From Fervidibacter canadensis (GTDB lineage: Bacteria > Armatimonadota > Fervidibacteria > Fervidibacterales > Fervidibacteraceae), in the NCBI GenBank assembly GCA_041446545.1, contig JBGOEJ010000001.1, positions 379,426 to 443,425 on the forward strand: DNA of 64,000 nt. The letters run 5' to 3'. Made by a program: the position numbers and the translations under genes. Of the stretch, positions 18,361 through 26,217 are shown piece by piece (within the stretch, counting starts at the first letter, position 1; every line of letters begins with the position of its first letter). A model generated the notes under the pieces. The model was given only the letters and a program-made list of their open reading frames with translations, made no database searches and was not told the origin of the DNA.

Positions 18361-21300
18361 CTAAGACGGTGGATAATCTTGCCGCTGCAACGCCACGATG
18401 CGCTGTCGCACTTCATCGGTCAGGCGTTGATAAAGTTCCCGCCGCTCTGAAGGCGGGATTTCCGTCAGGATTTTTTGGTCGGTGACCAACATCTCCACCT
18501 TGACAGGTTCGCCGAAGGTGACGCGAATTTTGGTGCGTTTGGGCAACAAGCGCCCTTTAGGCAATGCCTCAAAAGCGCCTTCAATGAGCGTCGGGACGAC
18601 GGGCACGCCCGTCTCAATTGCCAGCAAACCCAAACCGGGCTTGAAGGGTTGAAGTTTGCCTGTCACCGACCGCGTGCCTTCAGGGAAAATGAGCAGCGGA
18701 TAACCTGCTTGCAAGATGGCAGCAGCAATCCGCAAGCCTTCCAATGGATTCACCGTTCGGTCAAAAGGCACGACGCGCAAAAAGGTGTGGAAGAACCAGC
18801 CTTTGGTAGGCGTGTTGAAGAAGTAATCGCGAGCGCCCAAGACGAAGATGGGACGAGGGGCGAGGGACGAGGGATGAGTATCAAGTGCGGGGTGCGAAGT
18901 GCGGGGTGCAGAATGGAGTTCTTTCGCATGCATTCTTGCACGCCTGCGTGCTTCGTCTCGTTCAGCGAACGCAACTATGATTGCGCCTGTGTCCATGTGA
19001 GATGAGTGATTGGCGGCGATGATGAAAGGACCTTGTTCGGGCAAGTTTTCAAGCCCGTGTGCCTCAAAATCAAACCAGCGCCGATACACCCACCTGAGCA
19101 ACTGGCAAGTCAAATGGCGAGCCCATCGCTGGAAGCGGGTTTCGCGAATCCATCGTTCCGCTTCCCTGCGGGCTTCTGGAGAGAGCAACCTCGTGATAAC
19201 CAATGCCGCCCCATCTTCAGGTGGGACGGTTTCAGGAACAGTCCCGCCCAACCTTTCCGCAATCAGTTCCACCAATTCGCCAACCGTTTGAGCCTCAGCG
19301 ATGGCACTTTCGGGGAGCGAGGCGCGGAAACGCAATTCAAGCAGCGCCGTCAACTCTACCCGCAAAAGCGAATCAATGCCGAGTTCGTCAAGCCGCGAAG
19401 AAATGCCGATGCGTTCCTTCGGTTGTTTTGTCAAGTGAGCAATGGCGGCGATAATCGGCTCGGCAAGGGAGGGCAATGGAGTGGGAATTGATGGTTTGGG
19501 ACTGGCAGTGACTTGAACCCGTCCCGCGTCCCTCGTCCCGCGTCCCATCACCATCGCTCGCACGGCAACTCGGTCAGGTGCTAATGCAACGGTCTTGGGT
19601 AACTCTTCGGTGACGATGTGAACTTGGGCGATGCGTTGATAGGATGGCAAGGTTTGGGAGCGCTTCTGAACCTCTTCACGCAAGCGCCTCTCAAACTCGC
19701 TCAACCGTTCAGGCGAACTTGTCCACTGCGGTTCGGGCACGACAACTAAATGCGGTCGCTCCCCCAGCGTCTCTTCGTCCCAAACGCCGATAACACACAA
19801 CTCCTTGACGCCCGCCATGCCCGCCAACTTCCGCTCCAACTCTTCGGGATAGACATTTTTGCCGGCGGCTGTGACGATGACATCTTTGACTCGCCCAGTG
19901 ATGTAAAGGTAGCCATCTCGGTCAAAGTAGCCCAAGTCGCCTGTGTGCAGCCAACCGTCGCGCAAAATTCGTCGGGTCGCCTCTGGATTGCGAAAGTAGC
20001 CTGCAAAAACATTCAGACCGCGCACCAAAATCTCGCCGACGCCCCGCTCATCGGGATTGGCGATGACGACTTCCACGCCGGGCAACGGCTTGCCCACTGA
20101 GCCGCGCTTGGGGCGATGCATCGGGTTGACGGTGACGACAGGAGACGCTTCTGTCAAGCCGTAACCTTCGCAGAGCAAAAAGCCCATCGCCGTAAAGTCG
20201 TCAAAGATGTGCGGTGGTAAGGCGGCACCACCGCTGATGAGCGCCCTCAATTTGCCGCCAAATTGCCGATGCACCGTCGCAAAAAGTTTTCGCCCGAGGT
20301 TTTGTCCTGTCATCCGTCGCACCAGCAGGCTGAACTTTTTAAGGAACTGAAAGGTCAGCCAAGCCCATCGCCCCCGACGGCGCACTTCGGCGTGGATGCT
20401 TTCGTGCAAAATCTGGAACACACGCGGAACTCCGATGAGTGCCGTCACGCCCACTTGCTGCATCGTCTCCAGCACCGTTTTGGAGCGCAAGTTTTCAGGA
20501 TAGGTGATGGTCGCCCCTGCCCAAATCGCCACCAGCAATTCGCCCGTGAAGGCAAAGGCATGGTGCAATGGCAGCAAACTCAAAAAGTGATCGCTGTGCA
20601 TCGGCGGCAACACTTTCACGATGGCTCGCAAGTTACTCAAAAAGTTTCGGTGCGTCAACATCGCACCTCGCGGCTCAACGGTCGGACCGGTGACGAAGAT
20701 GATGGAAGCGACATCGTCGGGACGAGGGACGAGGGACGAGGGACGGGGGATTGGCTGAGAAGTGTTGACGGTTTGGGTCAGTTGGCTGAAGGTGAGGATG
20801 GGGATTTCGTGACCGATTGAAGAGAGCGCTTGAGCGATGGAGTCGGCAAGGTTGTCCCCGACGACGGCTGCTTTCGCCTCAACGAATTGGGCAATTTCAG
20901 CGATGTCTTCGGGACGCCACTGGCGGTCAAGGGGCACGACGGTTGCACCCGCACAAGAGGCGCTGAAGTAACCGATGACCCACTCAGGGCAATTGTCACC
21001 GCACAAGACCACTCGGTCGCCACGACCGACGCCCATCGCCGCCAGCCGCTGTGCATTGTTTTGCGCCAACCGATAAAGTTCGCCGTAGGTGTATCGCACC
21101 CACTCGCCATCCCGTCCCGCGTCCTTCGTCCCGCGTCCCTTCCTTTGCAATGCGACTTTGTTGGGAAACCGAGCCGCAGCGTGAGCGAGCAAGTCAGGGA
21201 GCGTCTGGATGCTATCAGCGGCACCGTCATCTTCAACGATGCGCAAAATGTGCCGTTTCAAGCCGGGGATGTGGACATCCTGCAAGTAATGCCGCCAATC

Positions 21301-22785
21301 AATGGTCGTGACATCAAAGAAGAAGTTGCGTCGGTCGTCTTCGTCCATGCTCTCCCAAAGGCGCTGCAGGTTATCGGTGGCGAAGCGAGCCTTGAAGTGC
21401 GTGTAGGGAGCGTAGATGCCGAGGAAGTATTCAAGCCGCTCAAGGGCTGCCTTGACAACGCCAAGCCTTCGCTGCCATTGCTTTGCCGCAGGCGAAAAGG
21501 AGAGCCACTGAGCCAACCGCTCTTGCAACTCAACGAACCGCTTGCGCTTCTCAAGCCGACGGCGATATTTGTCAAGGGACGGAAGCGTCCAAGGCTTGAC
21601 TTTCATCGGTCGTCCATCGCGGTCTAAAAGCGGGTTGCGTTCAAAGTATTCAACGCACCATTTGACGACATCGCGCAAAGTCAGCAGGTTTTGCGTGCTG
21701 GTGGCAATCTGGATGACGACAGGACGCAGGACGCAGGACGAGGGACGGGTTTCTTTGCGTCCCGCGTCCCGCGCCCCTCGTCCCATCATCGCGATGGCGG
21801 CGAGGACAGCGTTGACGACGAAATCGCACGGGATTAAGTCAACAACGCAATCAGGGTCACCGGGAAAGTCAACGAGTTTTCGCTCGGCGAAGCCGATGAT
21901 GAGCGGGTCAGCCATCCTCTGGTTTTCAATCCAGCCCGGTTCTGGCTCTCGCAGCGTGCTTTCAATGATGGCAGGGCGCAAAATCAGCGTCGGGATTTCG
22001 TCGCATTCCTTCACCAGCAATCGTTCGCCGAGCCATTTGGTGTAGGTGTAGGTGTCGTTAAAGCCTCGCTCTTTTGCCCGCCGCATCCCTTCGTCCACCA
22101 TCGCCTCCCGCATCGCTCGCTCTCGGATGGGCGGGGGCGTTTCCTCGTCACTTGATTGCTCTTCCACGCTCCGGCACAATCGCGTCAGTTCGGCGATTTC
22201 CTCGTCCACGCCCGTCGGGTCGGGCGGTTCTTCGGGGATGATGCCATTGCGGATGCCACAGACATAGCAAGTGGAGATGTGAGCGAAAATGGGGGCAGGT
22301 TTGCCTTGCGGTTCGCGCAACTCTTTGCCGCGCTTAGCCAATTCCAAAACCCTGCAGACGCCCGATGTGTTCAAGTTCAGCGCCCTGTCCAATCGCTCGT
22401 CAAAGGAAACGACGGCGGCGCTATTGATGATGACATCGGTATCGGCGGCAACGGCGTCAAAAGTCCCTTCGTCCAGACCGAGGCGCTCAAAAGTCAAGTC
22501 GCCTTCCAACACTGTCACTTTCTCGGCGATGAAGTCGTCAAAGCGGTCACCGTAGCGACGGCGCAAGTGAGTGAAGATGGCGGAGCGGAAAAATTCCTGC
22601 CGCATCCGCTCAGAGGCGGAAAGCCACGAGCCATCGGGCAGGCGCTTGCCCCGAACGAGCAAGTAAAGGCGGCGCACTTCGGGCAGCGCCCGCAACATCT
22701 TCTCCACCAGCGCCTTGCCCAGAAAACCCGTCGCCCCCGTGACCAAAACCGTCTTTCCCGCATAAAACTTGCGAACCCAACCCAT
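18361..22785 (-). CDS. Fatty-acyl reductase / AMP-ligase / ACP / PlsC acyltransferase fusion (ElbD-like)
   Basis: A 1474-residue multidomain enzyme. (1) Residues 1-520 are a fatty-acyl reductase of the SDR-e type: VLVTGATGFLGKAL at 13-26, YTYTK (active-site Tyr246/Lys250), and a FAR C-terminal segment near 470-510. (2) Residues 525-1080 are an acyl-CoA/ACP ligase: GPTVEPRGAMLTHRN at 700-714, GWLHTGDLGYFDRDGYLYI near 945, RVKDVIVTAAGKNVYP near 965. (3) Residues 1110-1185 are a carrier domain, LDELGIDSLLRVEL, phosphopantetheinyl Ser1139. (4) Residues 1240-1440 are a PlsC acyltransferase, NHSSHMD (HX4D, His1260/Asp1265) and FPEGTRS. This order matches, from memory, ElbD of myxobacterial ether-lipid synthesis. 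It would load a fatty acid, reduce it and acylate an acceptor. The start at 22785 follows GGTGGCGGGTGA, 6 bases after the preceding stop; 29 extra upstream codons were rejected. Confidence 0.85.
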   Translation of the reverse strand: MGWVRKFYAGKTVLVTGATGFLGKALVEKMLRALPEVRRLYLLVRGKRLPDGSWLSASERMRQEFFRSAIFTHLRRRYGDRFDDFIAEKVTVLEGDLTFERLGLDEGTFDAVAADTDVIINSAAVVSFDERLDRALNLNTSGVCRVLELAKRGKELREPQGKPAPIFAHISTCYVCGIRNGIIPEEPPDPTGVDEEIAELTRLCRSVEEQSSDEETPPPIRERAMREAMVDEGMRRAKERGFNDTYTYTKWLGERLLVKECDEIPTLILRPAIIESTLREPEPGWIENQRMADPLIIGFAERKLVDFPGDPDCVVDLIPCDFVVNAVLAAIAMMGRGARDAGRKETRPSSCVLRPVVIQIATSTQNLLTLRDVVKWCVEYFERNPLLDRDGRPMKVKPWTLPSLDKYRRRLEKRKRFVELQERLAQWLSFSPAAKQWQRRLGVVKAALERLEYFLGIYAPYTHFKARFATDNLQRLWESMDEDDRRNFFFDVTTIDWRHYLQDVHIPGLKRHILRIVEDDGAADSIQTLPDLLAHAAARFPNKVALQRKGRGTKDAGRDGEWVRYTYGELYRLAQNNAQRLAAMGVGRGDRVVLCGDNCPEWVIGYFSASCAGATVVPLDRQWRPEDIAEIAQFVEAKAAVVGDNLADSIAQALSSIGHEIPILTFSQLTQTVNTSQPIPRPSSLVPRPDDVASIIFVTGPTVEPRGAMLTHRNFLSNLRAIVKVLPPMHSDHFLSLLPLHHAFAFTGELLVAIWAGATITYPENLRSKTVLETMQQVGVTALIGVPRVFQILHESIHAEVRRRGRWAWLTFQFLKKFSLLVRRMTGQNLGRKLFATVHRQFGGKLRALISGGAALPPHIFDDFTAMGFLLCEGYGLTEASPVVTVNPMHRPKRGSVGKPLPGVEVVIANPDERGVGEILVRGLNVFAGYFRNPEATRRILRDGWLHTGDLGYFDRDGYLYITGRVKDVIVTAAGKNVYPEELERKLAGMAGVKELCVIGVWDEETLGERPHLVVVPEPQWTSSPERLSEFERRLREEVQKRSQTLPSYQRIAQVHIVTEELPKTVALAPDRVAVRAMVMGRGTRDAGRVQVTASPKPSIPTPLPSLAEPIIAAIAHLTKQPKERIGISSRLDELGIDSLLRVELTALLELRFRASLPESAIAEAQTVGELVELIAERLGGTVPETVPPEDGAALVITRLLSPEARREAERWIRETRFQRWARHLTCQLLRWVYRRWFDFEAHGLENLPEQGPFIIAANHSSHMDTGAIIVAFAERDEARRRARMHAKELHSAPRTSHPALDTHPSSLAPRPIFVLGARDYFFNTPTKGWFFHTFLRVVPFDRTVNPLEGLRIAAAILQAGYPLLIFPEGTRSVTGKLQPFKPGLGLLAIETGVPVVPTLIEGAFEALPKGRLLPKRTKIRVTFGEPVKVEMLVTDQKILTEIPPSERRELYQRLTDEVRQRIVALQRQDYPPS
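18850..18878. repeat. Heptamer repeat (GGGACGA type) inside the PlsC domain
   Basis: GGGACGAGGGGCGAGGGACG and onward. It encodes part of an insertion (HSAPRTSHPALDTHP, then SSLAPRP, residues 1291-1312) absent from ordinary PlsC domains. A GGGGTGCGAAGTGC-like repeat adjoins it. Confidence 0.7.
19521..19549. repeat. Heptamer repeat inside the ligase-ACP linker
   Basis: GTCCCGCGTCCCTCGTCCCG and onward, encoding MGRGTRDAGRV (residues 1080-1090) between the AMP-ligase and carrier domain. Frame is kept. Confidence 0.7.
20719..20750. repeat. Heptamer repeat inside the AMP-ligase domain
   Basis: GGGACGAGGGACGAGGGACG and onward, the cleanest tandem copy. It encodes PIPRPSSLVPRPDD (residues 678-691), just upstream of the ATP-binding loop. 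Confidence 0.75.
21111..21143. repeat. Heptamer repeat inside the AMP-ligase domain
   Basis: CCCGTCCCGCGTCCTTCGTC and onward, encoding KGRGTKDAGRDGE (residues 549-561) in the N-terminal ligase loop. Confidence 0.7.
21721..21784. repeat. Paired inverted heptamer repeats inside the reductase domain
   Basis: One arm, AGGACGCAGGACGCAGGACG and onward, and a facing arm, GCGTCCCGCGTCCCGCGCCC and onward, could fold into a stem. It encodes GRGARDAGRKETRPSSCVLR (335-354) between two Rossmann segments. Confidence 0.75.
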
Positions 22786-22790
22786 TTTGT

Positions 22791-23744
22791 TCACCCGCCA
22801 CCTGTTGCCTCCTTGGATTTCTTGTAGGCTGTCCACCGTTGATGCTCTCTGCTGTCTCGTCCCGCTAAGCACAAATCTCTAACAGGGCAATCAGGGCAGT
22901 CGGGTGAAACTTCAAAGCACCACTGCATCGCCACCTGAAATGCCCCCTCATCAACGAACATGGGTTGCGCATTCGGCACAGTTCCCACTATCTCCTCTAT
23001 GTTGGCTCTCATGTCCTTTGCCAAGATGACATAAGGGCGTTTAGCCTCATAAAGAACCGTCTCAACGGCGCCAGTGCGACAAAACACCTTGCCCACATGC
23101 CCGTCTACAATCATCAGCGTTTCTTGAGGGTCAACTTGCACCTCTTTCCAGATTTCCCCGAAAAGCCAAGCAAGCCAATTTGTCAACATGCGCGCCGCTT
23201 TCGGGTCGTTACCTACCCAACCACCATCCCAAATTGGGTCATCGCGTAAAAATGCCCACAGTGATCGGACGCCCTTGCTCAACTCCTCCCTTACTGTCTC
23301 GTAAAAACTGCCCCGCATATTGCGGATGAAGAGCACAAAGGTCGCAAGCCTATAGAGGGACAGAGACAAGGGTTTGATGCCTCCCAAAGCGCCCACGCGG
23401 TAGAGTTTAGCACCCTTGCTCCCACCTACCTCTCGGAAGACTTCCAGCACTTGGCTAAACCGCTCTTCAAGGATGGTAGGCGAGTGCAACAAATCCATGC
23501 CCAATGTGGCGAACAATTTCTGAACGAGTTCCTTCACCTTCCCTGTGTCTCCCTGCTGGTTTAAGAGCGCCCGTAAAAGCAAATAGCGGGTGACACCCTC
23601 ACGGTCTTCTAAGGGGAAATCCTTTGGCAGAGACATGCCCTCTTTCCAACATCGCTGCCAAAATCCTCGTCCCAAGTCCGCCAAGCGAAGGATAAGTTTC
23701 TCGCGCTCCTCCAAACTAAGACTTCTCTGCTTTTCTCTTGGCAT
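22791..23744 (-). CDS. EndoIII-like HhH-GPD protein with a [4Fe-4S] cluster motif, coupled to a DNA methyltransferase
   Basis: A 317-residue protein. The C-terminus CFEVSPDCPDCPVRDLC has exactly the C-X6-C-X2-C-X5-C spacing of the EndoIII/MutY iron-sulfur loop. About 60 residues before it, MIVDGHVGKVFCRTG matches the catalytic-aspartate segment of EndoIII (VDTH...R). The preceding WVGNDPKAARMLTNWL occupies the helix-hairpin-helix position but is not a canonical LPGVGxKTA. The N-terminal 110 residues are extra relative to the about 210-residue family and unrecognised. Known family members excise damaged or mismatched bases; the Mig.MthI glycosylase sits beside a methyltransferase. The start at 23744 overlaps the methyltransferase end by 29 bases, so the two are translationally coupled. 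Base target and activity are unknown. Confidence 0.7.
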   Translation of the reverse strand: MPREKQRSLSLEEREKLILRLADLGRGFWQRCWKEGMSLPKDFPLEDREGVTRYLLLRALLNQQGDTGKVKELVQKLFATLGMDLLHSPTILEERFSQVLEVFREVGGSKGAKLYRVGALGGIKPLSLSLYRLATFVLFIRNMRGSFYETVREELSKGVRSLWAFLRDDPIWDGGWVGNDPKAARMLTNWLAWLFGEIWKEVQVDPQETLMIVDGHVGKVFCRTGAVETVLYEAKRPYVILAKDMRANIEEIVGTVPNAQPMFVDEGAFQVAMQWCFEVSPDCPDCPVRDLCLAGRDSREHQRWTAYKKSKEATGGG

Positions 23745-24630
23745 TCCGCGCTATTGACCTCCTCTGTTGGATGCGCTCAGAAAGCCATGAACGAAGGTGA
23801 CGGGCATCGTCTCGCACGATGACTTCAAAGGTAGCGTCTTCCAGAAGGCAAGTCATCTCCATCCCGACCTTTTCGCGGACGACGGGCAGCAACTCTAAAT
23901 CAATTTCGTAACCGACACAGGAGCGTTTCAATTGGCGCGCCACCTTCATCGTCGTCCCGCTTCCCAGAAAAGGGTCTAAAACGGTTTCGCCGACATGAGA
24001 GAAGAGGAGAATGAGCCGACGGGCAAGTTCTTCTGGAAACGCTGCCGTGCCCTCCTCTAATCGTCCGTGCAACGGCAGCACATTAGTAATTTGCCAGACA
24101 TTGAGATACCATTTGTCCCCTTGATACTCCCTCAGGTCAAGGCGGGATGCTTCCCGCACCTCTTTGGGCACGCTCCCATAGTCAAACCGCCCTTTCTGAA
24201 AAATCAGCACGCTCTCCTGAACATTGTCGGGGTAGAAATAAAGCGGGTAGGGATGCTGCAACAGGACGCCGCTGCGACGGCTGATGCGGATATAACCTTC
24301 GGGCTTAAGCCAGACGATGCGGTCGCGATAGCGGAAACCCGCATCCATAAAAAGGCGCGTCATGTCGGCGACGATGGGATAGCGTTCACCATCCACAAGC
24401 ACATCATCGCAAACGACGCAAGCGACGCGTCCCACCTTCAAAACCCGAAAGACTTCCTTTGCCACTTTCTCCATTGTCCGCAAATAAGCCTCATAAGATG
24501 GGAAAAGGTCAGGGTAGTCAAAGGGGGCATTGAAGTAAGGCGGGCTGGTGACGACCAAGTGCACCGACTCATCAGGAAGTTCAGGCATGCTCTGGGCGTC
24601 GCCAAAGATGACCCGATAATGCAGCGCCAT
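23716..24630 (-). CDS. Beta-class DNA methyltransferase (N4-cytosine or N6-adenine)
   Basis: A 304-residue protein. Catalytic motif IV VVTSPPYFNAPFDYPD is near residue 27, and SAM-binding motif I VLDPFLGSGTTMK is near residue 216; IV before I defines the beta class. TSPPY is most common in N4-cytosine methyltransferases, but N6-adenine is possible. The DNA target-recognition region lies between (FDYGSVPKEVREASRLDLRE). It is one of four tightly packed minus-strand genes, overlapping the EndoIII-like gene downstream. With no classical nuclease next to it, the pair is either a modification/repair unit or an unusual restriction system. Confidence 0.85.
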   Translation of the reverse strand: MALHYRVIFGDAQSMPELPDESVHLVVTSPPYFNAPFDYPDLFPSYEAYLRTMEKVAKEVFRVLKVGRVACVVCDDVLVDGERYPIVADMTRLFMDAGFRYRDRIVWLKPEGYIRISRRSGVLLQHPYPLYFYPDNVQESVLIFQKGRFDYGSVPKEVREASRLDLREYQGDKWYLNVWQITNVLPLHGRLEEGTAAFPEELARRLILLFSHVGETVLDPFLGSGTTMKVARQLKRSCVGYEIDLELLPVVREKVGMEMTCLLEDATFEVIVRDDARHLRSWLSERIQQRRSIARNAKRKAEKS

Positions 24631-24668
24631 CGCTTGTCACCCATCCCTTTCCCGCCAGAAACTTTACC

Positions 24669-24878
24669 TTACGCTTCCCTCAACCATTGCCAGTAGCGTT
24701 CTGGGGGTAACTCGTCGTCAAAGAAGGCATGCCCTTTGCCCTGGTTGAAGGGTGGGTCAAGGAAAGCCAAGGCGAACGGTTCTGTCACGCCTTGCGAACG
24801 GAGCCGTTCCCTTGTCAGCCACTGCAAGCAATCGCCAAAAAGGACGATGGTCATGCCTTTGTCACCTGCCCACTTCAC
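24669..24878 (-). pseudogene. N-terminal fragment of a second DNA methyltransferase
   Basis: A 69-residue open frame: IVLFGDCLQWLTRERL, then FALAFLDPPFNQGKGHAFF and ELPPERYWQWLREA, then a stop. DPPF followed by NxGK is a motif IV of beta-class adenine/cytosine methyltransferases, but the rest of the enzyme (motif I and beyond) is absent. About 38 bases separate it from the intact methyltransferase, which starts afresh at its own N-terminus, so it is not simply its missing 5' part. It probably reflects truncation of a second methyltransferase that once paired with the first. The start overlaps the stop of the 116-residue gene (ATGA). Confidence 0.65.
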
Positions 24879-25225
24879 TCCTCAAAGCGGATGCCGCGCT
24901 CTTCCAACCACGCCATCAGCACCTCAAAAGATGTCAGTTCGCACATGGAGGCTTTCTCTATCAAGTTAGGCATGCCCATGACGCGGGGAATGTCCGTCGG
25001 CTTTTCGCCCTCTTCCTCTTCGTCCCACTCTGCCAGCATCTCTTCCACTTCCTCGTCGGTCAATTCCGTCAAGGCGACCAACGCTAAGTCTTTCAGTTGG
25101 GGGTAGCGCTCCAAAAGTTCGGGTGGCGCCAATTCCGCAAGGGGCAGGATGGAATCCGCCAAGTCTTCTTCGCCTTGCTCTGTCAGCCATTGACGCAGTT
25201 CCTCTAAGTTGCGAGGTTTCGGCAT
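24875..25225 (-). CDS. Small acidic protein of unknown function
   Basis: A 116-residue protein rich in Glu/Asp (ELTDEEVEEMLAEWDEEEEG) with a C-terminal segment FEVLMAWLEERGIRFEE. I do not recognise a domain. A GGAGGTGCGGGGCG sequence upstream is a suitable ribosome site. It is first in the methyltransferase/EndoIII-like gene string, overlapping the next start by ATGA, so it may be a regulatory or accessory member of that unit, but this is inference from position only. Confidence 0.55.
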   Translation of the reverse strand: MPKPRNLEELRQWLTEQGEEDLADSILPLAELAPPELLERYPQLKDLALVALTELTDEEVEEMLAEWDEEEEGEKPTDIPRVMGMPNLIEKASMCELTSFEVLMAWLEERGIRFEE

Positions 25226-25249
25226 CGCCCCGCACCTCCTTTGAGCGTT

Positions 25250-26086
25250 TCAGACGAACTGACTTAGGAACGCCTTGCCTTTGAGAAAGCCCAATTCTAC
25301 TGGGAAGGCAGCATCTTCGTGCTCAATGGACAACACGCCATCATAGCCGACCCGCCGCAGCGTCCCGATGTAGCGCCCCCAATCAATGACACCATAGCCA
25401 GGGACGACATAGCGCCACCAACCACCTTCGTAGTTGCCCAGCCAGCGGCGCTTGTGCTCGTAGATTTGCGTGTCTTTGGCGTGGGTGTGAAAGAGGCGGG
25501 AGGCAAACCGCTCCACCGCCGCCAAGTAGTCAATGTCCTGATGCACCAAATGGGACGGGTCAAAGTTGAGCCCCAAATTTTCGTGGGGCACGACTTCAAA
25601 GAGCCGCTCAAAATGGTGCAACCCTTGTAGGTTCGTCGCAAACCAGTTTTCCAGTGCAATCTTGACTCCTCGCTTGGCGGCATACTCGCACAGGGGGGCA
25701 AACACTTGGGGCGCATCCTGCTCAATCGTTTGCATCTTCGTCTTACCGGGAAGCGGGAAACCCGACAAGGTGCAAACGACGGGCACTTCCAGCACCTCAG
25801 CGGCATCAATGACGGTGCGCAATTCGGACAGGAAGGCTTCCCGTTTTTGCAAATCGGGTTCTAACGGATTGCCATAGCGCGCCAATGCCGTAATCTGGAC
25901 ACCTGTGCCCTTCAGCAACCGCTTGACAGAACGCCCTTTATCCTTCAGCACCTGCGCCGCATCAATGTGCCCATGCCCGACACCTGCTGCCACTTCCAAC
26001 CCACCAAAGCCGTTGTCGGCGGCGAACTTCACGATGTCCTTCAACGACCGATTCCGAAACGGCGCCGTCAAAAAGCCGATAATCAA
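25250..26086 (-). CDS. Sugar phosphate isomerase/epimerase (AP endonuclease family 2 TIM barrel)
   Basis: A 278-residue TIM-barrel protein. IIGFLTAPFRNRSLKDIVKF, ALENWFATNLQGLHHFERLF (glutamate metal ligand), GLNFDPSHLVHQ and LFHTHAKDTQ are the metal-binding segments of the xylose-isomerase-like superfamily, and VLSIEHED supplies the last glutamate. The start is a TTG at 26086 with GGAGGT eight bases upstream. Such proteins isomerise or epimerise sugars and inositols in oligosaccharide catabolism in these lineages. No clear pathway partner is adjacent. Confidence 0.8.
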   Translation of the reverse strand: MIIGFLTAPFRNRSLKDIVKFAADNGFGGLEVAAGVGHGHIDAAQVLKDKGRSVKRLLKGTGVQITALARYGNPLEPDLQKREAFLSELRTVIDAAEVLEVPVVCTLSGFPLPGKTKMQTIEQDAPQVFAPLCEYAAKRGVKIALENWFATNLQGLHHFERLFEVVPHENLGLNFDPSHLVHQDIDYLAAVERFASRLFHTHAKDTQIYEHKRRWLGNYEGGWWRYVVPGYGVIDWGRYIGTLRRVGYDGVLSIEHEDAAFPVELGFLKGKAFLSQFV

Positions 26087-26217
26087 CCCAAGCCACCTCC
26101 TCTATGCGTGTCAGGGTGCAGAAGTTGACGGCAACGGCGATAAGCCAACAGAGGCTTGTGTTACCCACAAAATCGTAAGGCAAAGGGAAGCAGGAAGGCA
26201 AGCGGTCGCTTCTTCCG

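Noticed and set aside
24630..24878. The methyltransferase fragment as the missing front of the intact methyltransferase
   Set aside because: The intact gene has its own motif IV and a complete N-terminus, so two enzymes are involved.
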